Source of the DNA: an uncultured Parabacteroides sp.
GTDB lineage: Bacteria; Bacteroidota; Bacteroidia; Bacteroidales; Tannerellaceae
Assembly: GCA_900552465.1 (NCBI GenBank)
Contig: URZO01000113.1
Coordinates: 1 to 12,563, forward strand
Length of the DNA stretch: 12,563 nucleotides
Direction: 5' to 3'
Of the stretch, positions 5,925 to 12,563 are shown in pieces; positions within the stretch are counted from its first letter, which is position 1; every line of letters begins with the position of its first letter. A model generated the notes under the pieces. That model was not told the origin of the DNA and searched no databases. It saw only the letters and a list, made by a program, of their open reading frames with translations. The position numbers and the translations under genes are program-made.

Positions 5925-6840
5925 TTAGCCCTGCTTGCAGGGTGCGCATCTCTTTCGGGACGCATTTCTTGATGCTTTCGATCAGGATGCCGGCAATTGT
6001 GTGACGGATAAAGTCTTTGCGGGTTACCCAGACGATTTCGCGGGCCGGACGGGGGATTGCGAACGGGCGTAGCAGTTCCTTTTGTTGGTCGCTTAATTGA
6101 TAGGTCGCTAATTCCGGGATGAATGTAATGCCGTTGCCGCTTTCCACCATGCGCATAAAGGTTTCCAAGCTTCCTAAACGGTAAGCTGCCTGACGGAGTT
6201 TTACCTTTTCCATCTGGCAGAAGCGCATCAGCTGGTCGCGGAAGCAATGTCCTTCATCCAGCAGCCAGAGGCGTTCGTCGCTGATGTCGGCGGAGCGGAC
6301 CATGTCTTTCTTAAAGACGCTTTCATTGCGGGCAACATAAGCATAGAACTGCTCATAATATAAGATATCTCCCTGAAGCTGCATCTCTGTCGGTGAATTG
6401 GCAATAATAGCTGCATCTATTTCACCATTGAGCAAGGCTTTCATGGTCGGAGCCGTCTGCATCTCCAGAATGCGGATATCCAGGTCGGGATGTTTCTCCG
6501 ATATCTGCTGGAAGAAACGGGGAAGCAGGTAAGGGGCGATGGTCGGCAGCACGGCAAGGCGGAATGTGCCTTTCAGGGATTGCTCTTCTTCGTTCACAAT
6601 ATCTTTGATCAAAGAGGTCTGATAAAGGACGACGCGTGCCTGGTCGATCACCTTGCGGCCGGCTGGGGTAGGACAGACCGGCTGGATGTTACGGTCGAAC
6701 AGCTTGACTCCCAGCTCGTCTTCCAGTTTCTGTATCATCATGCTTAATGTCGGTTGGGTTACGCGGCAGTGTTCTGCTGCCTTGGCAAAATGACGGTAAG
6801 TATCTACGGCCAGAATGTATTCGAGTTGTTGTATATTCAT
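5914..6840 (-). CDS. oxyR: OxyR, peroxide-sensing LysR-family regulator
   Basis: This 308-residue LysR-type transcription factor activates peroxide defence genes when its sensor cysteines form a disulfide. Residues 1-60 are the N-terminal winged helix (MNIQQLEYILAVDTYRHFAKAA, then VTQPTLSMMIQKLEDELGVKLFDR). The remainder is the periplasmic-binding-like sensor domain. The diagnostic segment EGHCFRDQLMRFC carries Cys199 and Cys208, the same spacing and numbering as in Escherichia coli OxyR, so redox sensing is likely intact. It is transcribed away from the GH127 genes. dps, a classical OxyR target, lies 5 kb away at 11849 and has OxyR-box-like dyads at its promoter. Confidence 0.93.
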   Translation of the reverse strand: MNIQQLEYILAVDTYRHFAKAAEHCRVTQPTLSMMIQKLEDELGVKLFDRNIQPVCPTPAGRKVIDQARVVLYQTSLIKDIVNEEEQSLKGTFRLAVLPTIAPYLLPRFFQQISEKHPDLDIRILEMQTAPTMKALLNGEIDAAIIANSPTEMQLQGDILYYEQFYAYVARNESVFKKDMVRSADISDERLWLLDEGHCFRDQLMRFCQMEKVKLRQAAYRLGSLETFMRMVESGNGITFIPELATYQLSDQQKELLRPFAIPRPAREIVWVTRKDFIRHTIAGILIESIKKCVPKEMRTLQAGLRVV

Positions 6841-6885
6841 ATTATATTATTTGTTTTTACAGGTTCGTTGTCTGATTTGATTTGA

Positions 6886-6893
6886 CGAAGGTA
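6886..6893 (-). promoter_or_regulatory. Possible oxyR promoter -7 element
   Basis: On the minus strand TACCTTCG matches TAnnTTTG with one mismatch, about 45 nt before the oxyR ATG. The -33 region is not recognisable. Confidence 0.35.
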
Positions 6894-6957
6894 GGAAAAA
6901 AACATGAAATATAACGGGATTTATGAATTTGTTGTTTATGAAAGTTCGTGTGGATGA

Positions 6958-6988
6958 ATAAAATGTTTGTGTAAAAAAGACATTTTAT
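6958..6988. repeat. 9-bp perfect inverted repeat between oxyR and the first GH127 gene
   Basis: ATAAAATGT (6958-6966) and ACATTTTAT (6980-6988) are perfect inverted copies around a 13-nt spacer. It lies upstream of both divergent genes, so a protein-binding site is possible. It does not match the OxyR ATAG/CTAT pattern. Confidence 0.45.
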
Positions 6989-7061
6989 GAGAGAATAGCT
7001 TTTATAAGTCTTGAAAATCTATTTTCTTTGTGGTCGTTAACTAATATATAAACCATACAAT

Positions 7062-9521
7062 ATGAAGTCTATCTCAGAAAAGATCGTTTTAGCGATTGGA
7101 ATGGTAGTCGTTTTAGGCGCATGCCACTCCACTTCGTATTATTCAGACGAGGCTATCGTCGAAGTCCCTTTTACCGAAGTACACGTGACGGACCATTTCT
7201 GGGCGCCCCGCATCGAGGTGAACCGGACTGTTTCCATCCCCTCCGCTTTCAGGCAATGTGAAATAAACGGACGTTTCGATAACTTCGCGTTAGCGGGCGG
7301 TCTGATCAAAGGGGAGCATAAAGGCGATTTCCCGTTCGACGATACCGATCCTTATAAGATTATAGAAGGAGCTTCCTATTCGCTTGCCGTTAAATATGAG
7401 CCGAAACTGGATGCTTATCTGGACAGTGTTATTACGCTGATCGGGGCAGCCCAGGAGCCGGACGGCTACCTGACTACGTGTGTGACGAACAAATGCGAGC
7501 GGCTGAACCGTTGGTGGGGATCGAAGCGTTGGGAAAAGCTGAACAGTCACGAACTGTATAACAGCGGTCACCTGTATGAGGCGGCCGTCGCACATTACCA
7601 GGCTACCGGTAAGCGCAGTCTGCTCGATATCGCCTTGAAGAATGCCGATTTGGTTTGCAAGGATTTTGGTCCGGGCGAGGGGCAGAAACATGTGCCTTCC
7701 GGTCATCCGATTATAGAGATGGGGCTTGCCAAATTATATAAGGTGACCGGTGAGCAGAAATATCTGGATATGGCAAAATATTTCGTAGAGGAAACCGGGC
7801 GCGGTACAGACGGACACCGGTTGAATGCCTACAGCCAGGACCATAAGCCCATCCTGCAACAGGAAGAGATTGTCGGGCATGCCGTTCGTGCCGGTTACCT
7901 GTATTCAGGAGTGGCGGATGTGGCGGCCCTGACAAAAGATACGGCCTATTTCAATGCTATTTGCCGGATATGGGATAATATGGCAACTAAAAAACTCTAC
8001 ATAACGGGAGGAATCGGCTCGCGTGCCCAAGGGGAAGGGTTCGGACCTGAATATGAACTGCATAACCATAGCGCCTATTGCGAGACGTGCGCCTCCATTG
8101 CAAATGTGTACTGGAACCAGCGCATGTTCCTGGCAACAGGGGATGCCAAGTATATAGATGTATTGGAACGCGCCTTATATAATGGTGTAATATCGGGCGT
8201 TTCCTTGAGCGGCGACAAGTTTTTCTATGACAATCCGCTCGAATCGATGGGGCAGCACGAACGGGCACCCTGGTTCGGTTGTGCCTGCTGTCCGGGTAAT
8301 GTCACCCGCTTTATGGCTTCTATTCCTAAATATATGTATGCCACTCAAGGCAACAACCTCTATGTGAATTTGTATGCGGGCAGCCGGAGCCGGATAGCTT
8401 TGGCAGGTGACACGGTCGCTTTGGTCCAGGATACGGAATATCCCTGGGATGGTACGGTCAAGCTGACCGTTTCGCCGCAAAAGCCTCTCTCTTTTAACCT
8501 GAAACTCCGCATTCCGGCTTGGACTGGCGATGAACCGGTTCCCGGCAGCGATCTCTATACGTTTGTAAAAAGAGATAGAAAACCTTGTGCCGTCTTCGTA
8601 AATGGAACGCCGCTGAAAGAGAAAGCGCATCATGGATATGTTGTGATCGAGCGGCAGTGGAAGCCGGGTGATGTCGTCGAACTCCGTATGCCGATGGAGG
8701 TCCGCCGGGTGAAGGCTCATGAAAAGGTCCGCGCCGACGAAGGCCTGCTGTCCGTAGAACGCGGACCGGTGGTGTATTGCCTGGAAGGAGTCGATATGCC
8801 CGACCACCATGTGTTCAATAAGTATCTTCCTGAAAATGCCGCTTTCACATTCCAATATGAGAAAGACAAATTGAACGGCATAGTGGAACTGAGTACAACC
8901 GCTAAGGAAATGGAGCGTGACGAAGCGAACGGCACTGTTTCGGAAAAGGATGTTCCTATAAAAATGATCCCTTATTCAACTTGGAATAATCGTGGGAATG
9001 CTGAAATGGCAGTCTGGATTCCTGCTTCGGCCGGATATGCCAGACCAACATCGGAACCCAGCATCGCTTCACGTGCGAAATCATATACCGTTGTCAGTGC
9101 CCCGATTCAGAAAGACGGTATAGCCCATGAACGCCGTGAATGGTGTTACGGCGTTAATGACCAGTGGGACCCGAAAAGTTCGGACGATATGTCGAAACCT
9201 TACTGGTATTTCTGGTTGAAAGAAGGTACGGAAGAATCGATCGAATATGTCTTCGATAAACCCGAGAGCGTCCGGAATGTGCAGGTCTACTGGCTCGACT
9301 TCGACCATTATGACGGCAACTTCCGTGTCCCGGCAAGTTGGAAAGTGCAGTACCGGAAGGGGAATACCTGGAAAGATGTAGAAGTCCGGGGAGAATACGG
9401 TTGTAAAAAGGATTGCTATAATTCCGTAGACTTTACCCCGGTTGAGACTACCGGTCTGAAACTGGTTATCCAACTTCAGAAAGGCGAGTCAGGTGGAGTG
9501 ATTGAATGGAAAGTAAATTAA
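7062..9521 (+). CDS. GH127-family glycosidase, lipoprotein, with C-terminal extra domain
   Basis: This is an 819-residue protein of the beta-L-arabinofuranosidase family (GH127, formerly DUF1680), predicted to remove terminal L-arabinofuranose-type sugars from plant glycans. The start is a lipoprotein signal with lipobox LGAC (18-21). The residues after Cys21 are not acidic, so surface export is not indicated. The family active site is present: GEGFG (Glu325, acid/base by analogy to HypBA1), YCETC (Glu341, Cys343) and FGCACCPGN (Cys409 nucleophile, Cys410), the last four forming the zinc site. Near the active site it has HNHSAY where the neighbour has PNLTAY. Residues about 690-819, absent from the neighbour, look like a beta-sandwich carbohydrate-binding region. 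GH127 also contains enzymes acting on branched acidic sugars of rhamnogalacturonan II, so the exact substrate is open. Confidence 0.88.
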   Translation: MKSISEKIVLAIGMVVVLGACHSTSYYSDEAIVEVPFTEVHVTDHFWAPRIEVNRTVSIPSAFRQCEINGRFDNFALAGGLIKGEHKGDFPFDDTDPYKIIEGASYSLAVKYEPKLDAYLDSVITLIGAAQEPDGYLTTCVTNKCERLNRWWGSKRWEKLNSHELYNSGHLYEAAVAHYQATGKRSLLDIALKNADLVCKDFGPGEGQKHVPSGHPIIEMGLAKLYKVTGEQKYLDMAKYFVEETGRGTDGHRLNAYSQDHKPILQQEEIVGHAVRAGYLYSGVADVAALTKDTAYFNAICRIWDNMATKKLYITGGIGSRAQGEGFGPEYELHNHSAYCETCASIANVYWNQRMFLATGDAKYIDVLERALYNGVISGVSLSGDKFFYDNPLESMGQHERAPWFGCACCPGNVTRFMASIPKYMYATQGNNLYVNLYAGSRSRIALAGDTVALVQDTEYPWDGTVKLTVSPQKPLSFNLKLRIPAWTGDEPVPGSDLYTFVKRDRKPCAVFVNGTPLKEKAHHGYVVIERQWKPGDVVELRMPMEVRRVKAHEKVRADEGLLSVERGPVVYCLEGVDMPDHHVFNKYLPENAAFTFQYEKDKLNGIVELSTTAKEMERDEANGTVSEKDVPIKMIPYSTWNNRGNAEMAVWIPASAGYARPTSEPSIASRAKSYTVVSAPIQKDGIAHERREWCYGVNDQWDPKSSDDMSKPYWYFWLKEGTEESIEYVFDKPESVRNVQVYWLDFDHYDGNFRVPASWKVQYRKGNTWKDVEVRGEYGCKKDCYNSVDFTPVETTGLKLVIQLQKGESGGVIEWKVN

Positions 9522-9551
9522 GATATATAGGGCCGGGTGAGACATTACAGG

Positions 9552-9605
9552 CATAGTTATGGTTCTGGCAGGTCATAGTTATGATTTGCCGGAACCATTA
9601 CTATG
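9552..9605. repeat. Long stem-loop between the two GH127 genes
   Basis: A 19-nt arm (9552-9570, starting CATAGTTATGG) is the inverted copy of 9587-9605 (ending ACCATTACTATG) with 17 of 19 positions matching, around a 16-nt loop. The loop itself holds a second CATAGTTATG (9574-9583). No T-run follows, so it is not a standard terminator. It may stabilise or process the mRNA, or bind a protein. Confidence 0.7.
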
Positions 9606-9655
9606 AGATGGAAATAGGGGAGGGTTCATAATTAGACAGTTTTGAAACAATACTG

Positions 9656-9712
9656 TTCAATAACATACAGGTATTGAATTGTTTTTTGAATTAAGTGTGT
9701 AATTTTACACTT
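9656..9712 (+). promoter_or_regulatory. Candidate promoter and operator region of the second GH127 gene
   Basis: Two inverted repeats precede the gene: TTCAATA/TATTGAA (9656-9662 and 9672-9678) and AAGTGT/ACACTT (9693-9698 and 9707-9712). The second contains the palindrome GTGTAATTTTACAC. A weak -7 element, TAATTTTA (9700-9707), sits inside it, with ATTG 18 nt upstream. This layout would suit a regulator that blocks or recruits polymerase. No regulator for it is encoded nearby. Confidence 0.4.
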
Positions 9713-9742
9713 TAAAGAACGTGTAACTTAATTCTATATATA

Positions 9743-11719
9743 ATGAAACAAATCCTATTGATTGCACTTGCCGGAATCAGTCTGGCCGGCAGTGCGCAAA
9801 CACATGACGGCGGCTACCCGATTACGCCTGTTCCTTTCACATCCGTAAAAGTAACCGATAGTTTCTGGGGACAGAGGCTGAAGGCCAGCCGTGAGGTGAC
9901 TATCCCGCTTGCATTCAGTAAATGCGAAGAGACGGGGCGGTATGAAAACTTCGTGAAGGCGGCTCATCCCAGCAGCGATTATAAAGTCGGAGGATTAGCG
10001 TTCGATGACACGGATGTGTATAAAACAATCGAGGGGGCGAGCTATTCCATGCAGACCTACCCGGATAAGAAGCTGGATAAATATATCGACAGCGTCTTGA
10101 CCATCGTGGCTGCCGCGCAGGAACCGGACGGCTATTTGTATACGGTCCGCACCATGAACCCGCAGCATCCGCACGAATGGGCGGGCAGCCGGCGATGGGA
10201 GAGAGTGGAGGAACTGAGCCATGAGTTTTACAATTTAGGGCACATGGTGGAGGGGGCTGTGGCCCATTACCAGGCAACCGGGAAAAGAAACTTTCTGGAT
10301 ATCGCCATTAAATATGCCGATTGCGTGGAGAGGGAGATTGGTGACAAACCCGGACAGCTCGTTTTGGTGCCCGGTCATCAGATTGCCGAGATGGCGCTCT
10401 GTAAACTCTATCTCGTGACAGGACAGCAGAAATATCTCGACCTTGCCAAATTCTTCCTTGACAAGCGTGGCTATACTACCCGTAAGGATGCTTACAGCCA
10501 GGCGCATAAGCCGGTGTTGGAACAGGATGAGGCCGTCGGGCATGCCGTGCGTGCGGCCTATATGTATTCCGGCATGGCGGATGTGGCAGCCCTGACGGGC
10601 GATGCCGGATATGTCCATGCTATCGACCGCATCTGGGAGAATGTGGCGGCGAAGAAACTTTATATTACAGGCGGTATCGGTGCGACCAGCGACGGAGAGG
10701 CTTTCGGGAAGAACTACGAATTGCCGAACTTGACCGCCTATTGCGAGACTTGTGCGGCAATCGGGAATGTATATTGGAACTACCGTCTGTTCCTGCTTCA
10801 CGGCGAATCCAAATATTATGATGTGCTGGAACGTACCTTATATAACGGTTTGATTTCGGGTGTCTCTCTGGATGGCGGCGGTTTCTTCTATCCGAACCCA
10901 TTGGAATCGACCGGCCAGCATCAGCGCCAGCCTTGGTTCGGTTGTGCCTGCTGTCCGTCTAATATCTGCCGTTTTATTCCCTCTTTGCCGGGATATGTCT
11001 ATGCGGTGCATGACAAGGATGTCTATGTCAATCTTTTTATGAGCAACACGTCCGACCTGAAAGTAAACGGAAAGAGCCTGCAATTGGCCCAGAGCACCGA
11101 ATACCCCTGGAACGGCGATATCCGCCTGAATGTAACGCCAAAAGGGAAGCAAGACTTTACGTTGAAAATCCGCATCCCGGGTTGGGTGAGAGGCGAAGTG
11201 GTGCCGAGTGACCTGTACACGTTCTCCGACGGTAAGCAGTTGGGCTATTCCATTAAAGTGAATGGCGAAGCGGTAAAGAGCGGATTGGAAAAGGGATATT
11301 TCTCTGTTTCACGCCAGTGGAAAAAGGGGGATGTGGTAGAGGTACATTTCGATATGGAGCCGCGTACGGTCAAGGCCAATGCGAAAGTGGAAGCCGACCG
11401 GGGGCGTGTAGCCGTAGAGCGCGGGCCGGTCGTCTACTGTGCCGAATGGCCGGACAATGATTTCAGCGTCCTGAACGTATTGGTGAACCAGAAGCCCGAG
11501 TTTACGCTCGAACGCAAACCTGACCTGTTACATGGCATTAATGAAATTAAGACTGCCGCACAGACTTTGAGCTATGATGCAAGTGGCCGCCTGGCTGTTA
11601 AGGACGTGACGCTGACATTGATCCCCTATTATGCCTGGGCGCATCGCGGGAAAGGCGAGATGTCCGTCTGGTTGCCCCAGCAGGTGAACGCTGTCCGCTC
11701 TTCCGTACCGGGAGAGTAA
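9743..11719 (+). CDS. GH127-family glycosidase (beta-L-arabinofuranosidase family), secreted
   Basis: This is a 658-residue protein, close to the usual length of the single-module family, predicted to release terminal L-arabinofuranose-type residues in the periplasm. It opens with a type I signal peptide (MKQILLIALAGISLAGSAQ), likely cut after Ala18, leaving a Gln start typical of Bacteroidetes. Active-site residues are in family order: GEAFG (Glu319), YCETC (Glu335, Cys337) and FGCACCPSN (Cys403, Cys404). The 16-residue gap between the two Glu matches HypBA1. The alpha/alpha barrel spans roughly 80-410, followed by beta-sandwich domains. It is clearly paralogous to the upstream gene and probably arose by tandem duplication. 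It lacks that gene's C-terminal module. No SusC/SusD genes are in the window. Confidence 0.9.
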   Translation: MKQILLIALAGISLAGSAQTHDGGYPITPVPFTSVKVTDSFWGQRLKASREVTIPLAFSKCEETGRYENFVKAAHPSSDYKVGGLAFDDTDVYKTIEGASYSMQTYPDKKLDKYIDSVLTIVAAAQEPDGYLYTVRTMNPQHPHEWAGSRRWERVEELSHEFYNLGHMVEGAVAHYQATGKRNFLDIAIKYADCVEREIGDKPGQLVLVPGHQIAEMALCKLYLVTGQQKYLDLAKFFLDKRGYTTRKDAYSQAHKPVLEQDEAVGHAVRAAYMYSGMADVAALTGDAGYVHAIDRIWENVAAKKLYITGGIGATSDGEAFGKNYELPNLTAYCETCAAIGNVYWNYRLFLLHGESKYYDVLERTLYNGLISGVSLDGGGFFYPNPLESTGQHQRQPWFGCACCPSNICRFIPSLPGYVYAVHDKDVYVNLFMSNTSDLKVNGKSLQLAQSTEYPWNGDIRLNVTPKGKQDFTLKIRIPGWVRGEVVPSDLYTFSDGKQLGYSIKVNGEAVKSGLEKGYFSVSRQWKKGDVVEVHFDMEPRTVKANAKVEADRGRVAVERGPVVYCAEWPDNDFSVLNVLVNQKPEFTLERKPDLLHGINEIKTAAQTLSYDASGRLAVKDVTLTLIPYYAWAHRGKGEMSVWLPQQVNAVRSSVPGE

Positions 11720-11736
11720 GCGGGGAGGCGGTTTGT

Positions 11737-11771
11737 ATAGAATATATCTATGAGGTATAGAAATTATCTGT
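11737..11771 (+). promoter_or_regulatory. Candidate OxyR operator before dps
   Basis: ATAG-AATATAT-CTAT (11737-11751) and ATAG-AAATTAT-CTGT (11757-11771) are two dyads that share 12 of 15 positions. They match the ATAG-N7-CTAT half-site of the E. coli OxyR motif, but the two are 5 bp apart where 7 is usual. The second dyad touches the -33 element of the dps promoter, the position expected for an activator such as OxyR. Confidence 0.62.
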
Positions 11772-11802
11772 TTGACAGCAACTTATATCTGATGTATCTT
11801 TG
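11771..11802 (+). promoter_or_regulatory. dps promoter
   Basis: TTTG (11771-11774), then 20 nt, then TATCTTTG (11795-11802) is an exact match to the Bacteroidetes vegetative promoter. Transcription would start near 11808, about 40 nt before the dps ATG, which follows an A-rich leader without a Shine-Dalgarno sequence. Confidence 0.88.
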
Positions 11803-11848
11803 CAGTACAAGAAAAACAAAAAGTATAACAATTAAAAAGTAAAGCATT

Positions 11849-12340
11849 ATGAAGACATTAGATTATATCCATTTGGACGCAGTTGCAGCAGGTAAAGTAG
11901 TGGAAGCATTACAACAGTTATTAGCCGATTATCAGGTATTCTATACAAACCTTCGCGGTTTCCACTGGAACATCAAGGGACACGGTTTCTTTGTTCTCCA
12001 CAGCAAATTCGAAGAGATGTATAACGATGCTGCCGAAAAGGTCGACGAACTGGCAGAACGCATCCTGATGTTGGGCGGCGTGCCTGTCAACAAGTTCAGC
12101 GAATACCTGAAAGTGGCCAAAGTGAAGGAAGTATCAGGCGTATCCTGTGCCGACGAAGCACTGGAAAATATCCTGAACACTTACGGCCAGTTTATCGCCG
12201 AAGAACGCAAGTTGCTCTCCTTAGCATCCGAATCGGGCGACGAGGCAACAGTAGCGCTGATGAGCGATTACCTGAAAGAACAGGAAAAGCTGGTCTGGAT
12301 GTTGGTAGCATATTCTTCTTGCGATTGCAAGAAATCATAA
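11849..12340 (+). CDS. dps: Dps, DNA-protecting mini-ferritin
   Basis: This 163-residue protein should form the 12-subunit Dps shell that oxidises and stores iron using peroxide and protects DNA in oxidative stress. The intersubunit ferroxidase ligands are all present in the spacing of E. coli Dps: His39 (FHWN), His51, Glu55 (in place of the usual Asp), Asp66 and Glu70 (DELAER). The tail ends SSCDCKKS, a Cys-X-Cys that is unusual for this family and might be redox active or bind metal. The gene is single, with its own promoter, a likely OxyR operator and a strong terminator. Control by the OxyR encoded at 5914-6840 is inferred. Confidence 0.95.
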   Translation: MKTLDYIHLDAVAAGKVVEALQQLLADYQVFYTNLRGFHWNIKGHGFFVLHSKFEEMYNDAAEKVDELAERILMLGGVPVNKFSEYLKVAKVKEVSGVSCADEALENILNTYGQFIAEERKLLSLASESGDEATVALMSDYLKEQEKLVWMLVAYSSCDCKKS

Positions 12341-12377
12341 GTGTGTAAGTAGTTAATAAATTATTCGTTGCGTTTGG

Positions 12378-12408
12378 AAAAGGCACCTCGTGAGAGGCGC
12401 CTTTTTTT
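12378..12408 (+). terminator. Intrinsic terminator after dps
   Basis: AAAAGGC-A-CCTC pairs with GAGG-C-GCCTTTT around the loop GTGA, with one internal A/C mismatch, and a run of seven T ends it. It lies 38 nt after the dps stop codon. Confidence 0.92.
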
Positions 12409-12453
12409 GTAGATGCCTGTTCATTTAACCATGAACACCCATTTTTTACAGCT

Positions 12454-12491
12454 TAAGGATAGGACTGTTTCAAAAGATATCCTTACATTTG
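12454..12491 (+). promoter_or_regulatory. Possible outward promoter and inverted repeat at right edge
   Basis: TAAGGATA (12454-12461) and TATCCTTA (12478-12485) are perfect inverted copies. TACATTTG (12484-12491), overlapping the second arm, fits the -7 consensus TAnnTTTG. No -33 TTTG is seen. Downstream are the small stems CGGTT/AACCG (12495-12515) and GACCG/CGGTC (12534-12545). Any gene served would start beyond the window. Confidence 0.4.
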
Positions 12492-12547
12492 CAACGGTTA
12501 CAGAGAATTTAACCGATCACATGTTATTGAGACGACCGTCCGGTCAT

Positions 12548-12563
12548 TCCCCTTCGAAGGGGA
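12548..12563. repeat. CCCCTTCGAAGGGG palindrome, edge of a repeat
   Basis: TCCCCTTCGAAGGGGA is a perfect 16-bp palindrome of the same design as the two CCCCTCTCGAGAGGGG copies near 1087 and 1169. It is cut by the window end, so it may be the first half of another hairpin element. Confidence 0.5.

Noticed and set aside
6994..7024. ATAG and CTAT in the oxyR-GH127 gap as an OxyR box
   Set aside because: The two elements are separated by 20 bp, which fits neither the N7 spacing within a dyad nor the spacing between dyads.
9553..9604. ATAG elements 22 bp apart and a later CTAT in the GH127 gap as an OxyR site
   Set aside because: The CTAT partners are missing at the required positions. The pattern is explained by the stem-loop and its repeated arm.
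12519..12563. Possible gene start at the right edge (ATG at 12519)
   Set aside because: Only 15 codons are visible and they run into a palindromic repeat, so nothing supports coding.

Overview
The window looks like Bacteroidales chromosomal DNA, probably Parabacteroides or a close relative. The evidence is the Bacteroidetes promoter signature (TTTG, about 20 nt, TAnnTTTG, seen perfectly before dps), A-rich leaders without Shine-Dalgarno sequences, a DAHP synthase with a C-terminal chorismate mutase, and a signal peptide ending in A-Q. The genus is an inference. The first ten bases match the 3' end of Illumina adapters, so the left edge is probably a contig end.

Left part, minus strand, about 4.6 kb down to 153: a phenylalanine/tyrosine operon in the order leader peptide, pheA (prephenate dehydratase), aminotransferase, DAHP synthase-chorismate mutase, tyrA (prephenate dehydrogenase). 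Together these commit carbon to the shikimate pathway, turn chorismate into prephenate, and make phenylpyruvate and 4-hydroxyphenylpyruvate (or the arogenate equivalents) for transamination. Upstream of pheA sits the most notable item: an unannotated 24-residue leader ORF in which ten of residues 4-15 are Phe or Tyr, followed by mutually exclusive antiterminator and terminator hairpins. This has the layout of ribosome-mediated transcription attenuation sensing both Phe and Tyr. Palindromic interspersed repeats flank tyrA on both sides, and a hairpin-forming inverted repeat of about 145 bp lies between the DAHP synthase gene and tyrA.

Middle, minus strand: an AAA-type ATPase of unknown role with a likely winged-helix C-terminus (4667-5788), and oxyR (5914-6840), a peroxide-sensing LysR regulator that keeps both redox cysteines at residues 199 and 208.

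Right part, plus strand: two tandem, related GH127 genes (beta-L-arabinofuranosidase family), one a predicted lipoprotein with an extra C-terminal domain and one with a type I signal peptide, each with the Glu and Cys residues of the active site. Then comes dps, the iron-storing DNA-protection protein, with a textbook promoter preceded by two ATAG-N7-CTAT-like dyads that fit an OxyR operator, and a strong terminator after it. oxyR and dps thus look like a regulator-target pair separated by the GH127 genes. The last 150 bases hold inverted repeats, a possible outward promoter and a CCCCTTCGAAGGGG palindrome like those near tyrA.
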